From NCBI GenBank assembly GCA_038049695.1, contig CP142455.1:27317501-27381500 (forward strand): DNA of 64,000 nucleotides, written 5' to 3'. Below the pieces are notes generated by a model. It was given only the letters and a program-made list of their open reading frames with translations, did no database searches and had not been told where the DNA came from. Shown one piece after another: positions 57,901 to 64,000 of the stretch. Within the stretch, counting starts at the first letter, position 1; every line of letters begins with the position of its first letter. A program made the position numbers and the translations under genes. The stretch comes from Cinnamomum chago (taxonomy: Eukaryota; Streptophyta; Magnoliopsida; Laurales; Lauraceae).

Positions 57901-59742
57901 ATCGGATGGAGTCCGTCGAGAGGAAGTTCTAGCTTTTCTTTCCGGAGACAAGCACAAGTTTGGCTTTCTCAATGAGCAGGACATCATCAGATCAGGAGCT
58001 ATACAAGAGATACCTAGTGAAGTCTTGGATTAGCTCGAAGAGGAGGAAGCCGAGATCGATGCTTGGATGCAAGCGGAAGTAACGAAGGCTTCCATGGAGT
58101 CCACTGGAAAGAGTAGACAATCCGGTGAGGAGTCAAGCGAAGCTCCTGACTTTGACAGTGGGGCGGGTACTTCAAGTAAACCATCCCATAGAAGCAAGAG
58201 GAAGAGAGGGCAGCACCGCCATAAAAGACGACACGATGACTCTCCTGATCCAGAAGGCCGTCTCACCATTGCTAGAGAGACGTCAGGGGATGCTGATGAG
58301 CCTCCGGAAAAAAGGAGTCGAGAGGAAGAGACTGCTGATGAAGTTATGATTCCTCCTCTTTCTCCTTCCGTCATTTCTTTTACTTGAGATTTTCTTGTTT
58401 TGATTTGGCTTTTCTCCCCTTTTTTTTTAGTGGAAGATGAGGACTTGGCGATGCCTGAGGTTTCGACTGATGAGGCAGTGACGGATCTGGTTGCAGCATC
58501 CGAGGAAGAACGAGGGATCCTAGAGTGATTCCAGAATCTTCACCTGGTATGACTTCTTTGTATTCTCTTTCTTTTGTCTGTGCTGTCATATGCTAACATG
58601 TTGCTTGTTTTCTTGTCAGCTGACTTGCCATAAGATTCTGACGATTTCGAGCCATCCATGGATGTGGCCTTTGACGACGCTTCAGATGAACTCATGGAGG
58701 CAGAAAGTATTCCGCCAATCGTCGAAGAAGGTATTTGTAGTAATAATCCTAATGATAATGATTTTTTCAACAGGATCATATTCATACCCCTTTTTTTGTT
58801 TTGCTGGCAGATTTTAAGGTAGCAGAAGAAGTTCCTCCATCTTTCTCAGTGCCAAAGCAGGGGATGCCTGCAGTTGAACCAGAAGTAGGGACTTCCTCTT
58901 CCAGTTTTAATGCGGCAGAGATGAAATCATCTGAGCAGATCCCTTTGCCAGTGTCTCTGGTTAAAAAGAGTTTAATGATCTCTCCTCCAGTAGGACACGA
59001 CACGGGTAGTCGACCAATGGAGAGGGGCGAGCATTCGCCCGGGCCATCTCTTGAGTATGCGAAGAAAGTGCTGAAGAGCGTTTTGAGCTCATGGATCGAA
59101 ACTCTTTCTTCTGGCCATTTAGAAGCTGGCTTTGGCATGATTAAGCATGTACAGGACATCCTCGCTAATAGCAAAGAGGCCAGCCTGGACATTGCAGATG
59201 CGAAGGCTTTCATTGATGAAGTCATAGCTTTAGGGAGCAAGTGAATGAAACCAAGAGCTTCCCAAGTGGTGACTTCTTCAATGAGATGTTTTTGAAGCCT
59301 TCTGGTGAGGTCAAGTCTGAACTGGATGAAATCTCGCGGACTCAGAAGCAATTCGTTCGGGAGAGGGACGTTACCGAGTTGGCTATCATCGGGCTGACAG
59401 AGGATCTGCGCCGTATTGATAGGGAGGTGGTTGAGAGCAGGCAACGTATTGAGCTATTGGAGGAACAAGCTGCAGTGAAATGGGATGCCTTTTGTGAAAG
59501 CTCGTGCTAGAAAAGGGTCTCTGATTCGCCAAGTCGAGGAAGCTGAGAGCAAGCTTCGGAGGAAGGCTCAAGAGTACGAGCAGTGACAGATTCTTTGGGA
59601 AGAGCTTCCCCGTGCTACAGACGGATCACGGCGATCTGCCGTATTTTATGGGAAGATCTTGAAGAAGCGTGGCTTGGAAGCTTTAGAGGCTAAGGCCAAG
59701 AGTCTGCTTGAGGAGTTGAGTCTTTGGTTGAAGACCATATGA
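54983..59742 (+). pseudogene. Antisense gene of Gypsy element B, plant mobile domain type
   Basis: A tiny first exon (ATGGCTTCAA, 54983-54992, then GTAAGT) joins after a T-rich intron ending TTTGCAG to 55844, giving MASSSSSRTNKGKEP. One frame then runs to about 57500 with stops at 55937, 55949, 56476, 56653 and 57043. The core (56540-57450) has the plant mobile domain look: FDAARAFWKTVVFSDEVF, FTLKELSVITGLPIIG, YLTNWLGEAVF, AFGERLALVPALYSYL, YHYLGFHRLG. After a frameshift near 57500 come a basic, Ser/Pro-rich linker and later exons (58430-59244) ending in a coiled coil (59280-59510). Function unknown; the copy is dead. Confidence 0.75.
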
Positions 59743-59990
59743 GACTGAGCTCCTGACTTTTGTAACAAACTTTTTTCTTCTTCTTTTTTTTTCTTTGGTA
59801 CCCGTGTATACACACACTTATTTTTTGTACTCCTTCTTTTGTAGTGCTTGTACACATTTTTTTTAGCACTTCTTTTTTTTTTTTTTGCATTCCCTCTTTC
59901 ACTCAAATTCTTTTGTGATAAATTCAAGCAATAGTTAAATGGAATGTTTGTCTGGAAATTTTGATCAAAAGTTTGTCATTTTGTGAAAAA
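59743..59990. other. T-rich 3' flank of the antisense gene
   Basis: Several T runs and no coding frame. Confidence 0.5.
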
Positions 59991-59994
59991 AATT

Positions 59995-60615
59995 TTATCA
60001 AATGGTTGTTTTGGCATGAAAGCCGAATTTTGGGATGACATGGAAGCCGAATTTTGAGATGGCATGAAAATCAAAATTTGGGTCGGCATAAATGCCGGAA
60101 TTTTGAGATGGCATGAAAGCCAATTTTTGAAATGGCATGAGAGCCAAATTTTGAGATGGCATGAAAGCCAAAATTTGGGTCAGCGTAGAAGCCGGAATCT
60201 TGAGGCGTAAAAGCCAAAATTTGGGAAGGCATGTAAGCCGAATTTTGTTTGTGGCATGGGAGCCAAATTTTGAAATGACATGAAAGCCGATTTTTGTTTG
60301 TGACATGGGAGCCAAAATTTTGTTTGTGTCATTGATAGCCCGGGATTTGTTTTTTTGTTGGCATAGAAGAAGAAATTTATTTTTGGCATGGAAGCAGGTT
60401 TGTTTTTGGCATGGAAGCCGAAATTTTGTGGCGTTTATAGCTGATTTTTGGCATGAGAGCCGATTTTTTTTTTAAAACCAAGTTTTGTTTTGTTGGCGTG
60501 AAAGCCAAGTTTTGTGGCATTTATAGCCGATTTATGGCGTGAGAGCCGAGTTTTTGGCATTTATAGCCGATTTTTGGCGTGAGAGCCTGGTTTTTGGCAT
60601 TTATAGCCGATTTTG
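59995..60615 (-). repeat. Short degenerate tandem repeats, GGCATGAAAGCC type
   Basis: About twenty units of 25-40 bp of the form GGCATGAAAGCCAAATTTTG or GGCATTTATAGCCGATTTTTGG. Minus-strand frames across it are repetitive and not genes. Confidence 0.85.
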
Positions 60616-60639
60616 GTTTTCAAAAATGCAAGTATCAAC

Positions 60640-61085
60640 TAAAAGTCACCTCTCTGCTGAATGGTCTTGGAAGTATCGATGGAATGTTGCCTCCTTGCTC
60701 ATTCAGTTCCGAGTATCGATGGAATGTCGCTTCCCCACGAATTTGGGCGCAAGTATCTACTAAGCGTCGCTTCCTTGCTTTTTTTTTTTCTCAAAAATTT
60801 TGGTTTTGTGGGTATCGATGGAATGTTGGTTCCCCACAGTTTTGAAATTTGATGTCCTTTTTTTTTTTGGACCTCAGTTTTTGTTTGAATTTTGGGTTTG
60901 TGGATATCAACTGGAATGTTGCGTCTCCATGATTTTTTTTTAAATTTTGCAAGTATCGACAAAGTGTTGCTTCGCTGCGATTTTGAAATTTTGGAAGTAT
61001 CGAATGGGGTTCGCATCCTTCCGATTTTGGGTTTTGCGAGTATCGACTAAGCGTCGCTTCCCTGCGGTTTTTTTTAAATCATTTT
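60640..61085 (-). repeat. Degenerate ~60-bp tandem repeats, AGTATCGA type
   Basis: Seven or more units built on AGTATCGATGGAATGTTGC or AGTATCGACTAAGCGTCGC ending CTTCCCTGC. They lie between the integrase end and the antisense gene. Confidence 0.8.
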
Positions 61086-61425
61086 CGTTTAGAGACACGA
61101 CGGCCGTAAATTTTGGTCTAAAACCATTTTGGTGGTAAAAGATAGGGTGGATTAGGGTGGAAATCCCTGAGTCTTGATTTTTTTTCAAACCATGAATTTC
61201 GGGTTCAAGGATCGAAAATTTGGTCAAGTCCGGGAAGAAGCTCCTAAACTTGGGTTTTTGGATATTTTTTTTTTAACAATGAAACTATGAAAGTAAGCAT
61301 TGTTTTGAATTTTTAGAAATCTCAACATAAGGATGAAAAATCTAAAAGAGACGGGTTTAACGAGCGAGTACCTGAGAATAGGCTTTGGCCGCACAGGCAC
61401 TGCTCTGGCCCAATGGCGTAAGTCT
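61086..61425. other. Spacer downstream of integrase B
   Basis: No gene or clear repeat recognised. Confidence 0.5.
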
Positions 61426-62568
61426 TCAAAGGTAATACCGCTTCAAGAACTTGCTGTTGATGGACAGCATACATCTGTCGCCTTCCATGTTTAGAAGTGT
61501 GTATGCGCCATTGGAGAAGACTTTGTCGATGATGAAGGATCCCTCCCATTTTGGTTCGAGTTTGCCTTTGGATTTGTGGGCGAAAACCATTGGCCTTTTC
61601 ACTGCAAGAACCAAGCCGCCCTTTTTGTAGGCACGTTGCCGGACCCTTTTGTCGAAAGATCCTACCATGCGTGCTTGGTACAGCTCAATGCTTTGTAAGA
61701 CTTCGAGCCGTCTTTCGTCGAGATTGTCCAGTTCTTGGAGTCTCAATTTGACATAGCTTTCTTGCGTCAGGTCATTTTGCAAAGATACCCTTAAGGAAGG
61801 AATTTGTACTTCCATAGGGACAACAGCTTTGCATCCATAGACCAAAGAGAATGATGTGCTATGGGTTGGTCCCCGAATGGTGGTTCCATAAGCCCACAAA
61901 GCTTCAGGTAATTTGTCGCCCCAGTCTCTTTTGTGACTAGAGACCATTTTCTTAAGAATCTTGTAGAGTGTCTCACTGAAGGGTTTTGCTAGTCCGTTTG
62001 ATGCCGGATTGTACGGAGTCGAAGGACAACTTTGGATTTTGTATTTGTCGGAAAACTCGTAGAATCGGTGATCCCGGAATTGTGGTCCGTTATCATGGAA
62101 GAATCTTTTAGGTATGCCGAAGTGACAAATAATAATGATGCGCAAGAATTGAATGGTTGATGAGGTCTTCATTTCGCTGAGCACAAATGCTTCTGACCAC
62201 TTGGAGAAATAATCCGTAGCGGCGAAGATGAAGTGATGGCCTTTGCTTGACGGGGGAGAGATAGGACCTATGATATCCATACCCCAAGTTTCGAACGGCC
62301 ATGAGATTGCTGTGGGGTGTAGCAATTCTGGAGGCATATGAACATAGTCTCCATGAACTTGGCATTGGCAGCAGCGTTTAGCAAATTGCATGGCATCAGC
62401 TACCATGGTAGGCCAGTAATATCCCAACCTTTTTATCCGATCGTAGAGTTTGGGACCAGCCTGATGAGCTCCACAAAGACCAGCATGGACTTTTTTTAGG
62501 GTTTCCTTAGCCTCTTGTTGCGACAAGCAGTGCAGAAGTACTCCGTCGAAGGATTTTCTGTAAAGCAT
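61426..62568 (-). pseudogene. Integrase of Gypsy element B
   Basis: A 380-residue open frame. The zinc-binding part has VHAGLCGAH and CCQCQVHGD. The core has D in WGMDIIGP and D in HDNGPQF, but the third acid is lost: NGLAKPFSETL replaces the usual GQAEA block, with lysine at the catalytic glutamate. The C-terminal part has KWEGSFIIDKVFSNGAY, a GPY-like module. It is open but should not be able to join DNA. Confidence 0.85.
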
Positions 62569-62571
62569 TTT

Positions 62572-63350
62572 TTAAGGTATATCCAAATGAAAGTTTGGGG
62601 CTTGTCTTTGAACGCTTACCCATTCTTTTGGGTCTTCAAGGAGGATTCCGAACATGATGTAATCAATGAACGGATCTCTCCAGTCACCGATCGGAGGTTT
62701 GAGGATGGAGATCCGACTTCCGGTCAATTGGTGGCATTCAGCAACTGCTTGGTGTGTGTTAAGAGGGGGGAGAATCCTTCTTTGACACACTATAATTTGC
62801 ATGTTTTCCCCATCCTGGATCGCCATGGATGCGGTAAGTCCGGCCATGGCATATGCACGAATATTCTCACCTCTGAGGATATGGGTGATGCGACAGATGT
62901 CAAACCTTTGGCGAAGTGATTGCGCCTTGTTGTAGTAAGGCAACAAATCAGGCTTCCTGACTTCAAATTTCTGATTCATCTAGTTGACGATCAGTTGAGA
63001 GTCTCCAAAGACTTCCAGCATGGTGATGCCAGATTCGAGGGCTAGTTCCAGTCCCACGATGAAAGCTTGGTATTTAGCCGCATTGTTTGAGCATGGTTCC
63101 AGTAGCGAGAAAGCATGTGGAATCATGTGCTTGTCGGGGCTAACAAAGAGGATGCCAATTCCCGAGATCAGCTTTCTTTTTTCATTTGTCCTGGTTGCAC
63201 CGTCAAAGTACATGCCCCAGGAGGCATTTGGTGAGAAGGTCTCCACGTTGTAGACAGGTTCGTCTGGGAGATCATCCCTGAGTGGGGAATCTTTAGGCAA
63301 TGGCTGCTCTGCAAGAAAGTCTATTAGAGTTTGGCCTTTGATTGCCTTTT
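62572..63350 (-). pseudogene. Second RNase H and linker of element B
   Basis: Minus frame 63300-62980 has D in MYFDGATRTNEKR and D in FGDSQL, but AKYQAF replaces AEYEAL, so the catalytic glutamate is missing. After an in-frame stop at the N-terminal edge of MNQKFEVRKPDL the linker to integrase runs to 62572. The second RNase H confirms the Tat lineage. Confidence 0.8.
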
Positions 63351-64000
63351 ACGGTACATACATAATATCAAATTATGATAGGAGGATGGACCATTTTACC
63401 AGTCGGGCATTGAGAGAATCTGCTTTTATGACAAGGACCTTTAAGAGGTTGATTCTTGAAATCAGATAGACCGTGTTTGAAAGAAGGTAGTGGTGTAGCT
63501 TTTGTACGGCGAACATCACTGCAATGCATTCTTTCTCGACTGGAGAATAACGATGCTCCACACCTACCAGCATACGGCTGAGGTAATATAGAGAAGCTTA
63601 TTTTCCTTTGTCATTCTCTTATGCAAGCAGAGCACCTAGAGAATGGTCGAGAGCTCTTGTATACAAGATGAATAGTTTTCCAGTGGTAGAGGCAGCCAGC
63701 ACTGGAGTTTTGGTCAGCGTCCCAAACACAATCTGTCTTGATATTTTGAAATGCTGCTTCACATTCAGCGTCCCAAACAAAGTTTACACCTTTCTTCATC
63801 AACCGAGAAAATGGACGGCACTTTCCTGACAGATTGGAGATGAACCGTCTGATGTATGCCAATCTTCCTTGAAGTCCTTTCAGTTGTCTTAGGGTTCTTG
63901 GAGATGGCATTTCTAGAATGGCCTTGTCTTTGACGGGGTCAAGTTCTATTCCGCCTTTCCAAACTATGAATCCGAGAAACTTACCCGATGAGACACCGAA
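63351..64000 (-). pseudogene. RT C-terminus and first RNase H of element B, cut by the window
   Basis: From the edge leftward: SGKFLGFIVWKGGIELDP, then MPSPRTLRQLKGLQGRLAYI, RRFISNLSGKCRPFSRLMKK, and after a frame change RNase H pieces (MLVGVEHRYSPVEKECIAVM, QKLHHYLLS). The RT active site would lie beyond 64000. Confidence 0.8.

Larger units (their letters stand above)
52026..64000 (-). mobile_element. Gypsy element B (Tat-type), right end outside the window
   Basis: On the minus strand the order from the right edge is RT, RNase H, second RNase H, integrase, a repeat-rich spacer, an antisense plus-strand gene, more tandem repeats and a probable 3' LTR. The left limit is tentative: TGTAACGCTTAATGC at 52026 would be the complement of an LTR end in ...TTACA, like that of element A. 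Gag, protease and the 5' LTR lie beyond 64000. Confidence 0.75.

Noticed and set aside
59998-60389. Minus-strand frames rich in Phe, Ala and Met
   Set aside because: Repeat-driven by the GGCATGAAAGCC units.

Overview
The window is a piece of a repeat-rich flowering-plant nuclear genome. Every confident coding feature is a transposable element, a fragment of a plant gene carried by one, or a decayed plant pseudogene. Plant markers are TNP2-type CACTA transposase exons with GT-AG introns, Ty3/Gypsy elements of the Tat type with antisense genes, a Ty1/copia-like element primed by initiator tRNA-Met, an L1-type LINE, and captured exons resembling plant CNOT1, RAE1 and TAF9. The species cannot be named from the sequence. 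No intact host gene, rRNA, tRNA gene or CRISPR array was found.

Layout. 1-413 is the edge of an LTR running off the left side. 414-12151 is Gypsy element A on the minus strand (LTR 11470-12151, then gag, protease, RT, RNase H, integrase leftward), with an antisense gene on the plus strand at 736-3143. A solo LTR (5386-7155, TSD ACTGG) splits its RNase H from its integrase. 13059-27740 is CACTA element 1 (TSD AGA). It carries a decayed two-gene transposase set, a truncated LINE and captured exons of CNOT1-like and RAE1-like genes. 28152-49689 is a compound CACTA element 2 (TSD AAA). It has dense ACCGACG/CGTCGGT subterminal arrays, a CT microsatellite, a TAF9-like last exon, a full-length LINE (30623-36421, 17-bp TSD, intact 1204-residue ORF2), a 172-bp GC-rich tandem repeat, and a Copia-like element (39036-48395, TSD GTAGG) inserted in that repeat. 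The Copia-like element has a gag-type gene but no visible pol, and its gag is split by a solo LTR of its own family (TSD GGATC). After a gene-poor stretch there is a broken ankyrin-repeat gene (50805-51290). From about 52.0 kb to the right edge lies Gypsy element B on the minus strand, again with an antisense plus-strand gene (54983-59742), this one of plant-mobile-domain type.

How the parts relate. Four LTRs of one family occur here (5386-7155, 39036-40852, 41457-43239, 46602-48395), so that family has been repeatedly active and must use proteins from elsewhere. Nesting gives relative ages: element A is older than the solo LTR inside it; CACTA 2 and its satellite are older than the Copia-like element; that element's gag is older than the solo LTR in it. 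The most unusual themes are antisense genes with their own TATA boxes in both Gypsy elements, two neighbouring CACTA elements carrying pieces of mRNA-pathway genes, a satellite-sized tandem repeat inside a CACTA element, and a clustered GGTCGACC palindrome just upstream of the LTR TATA box.
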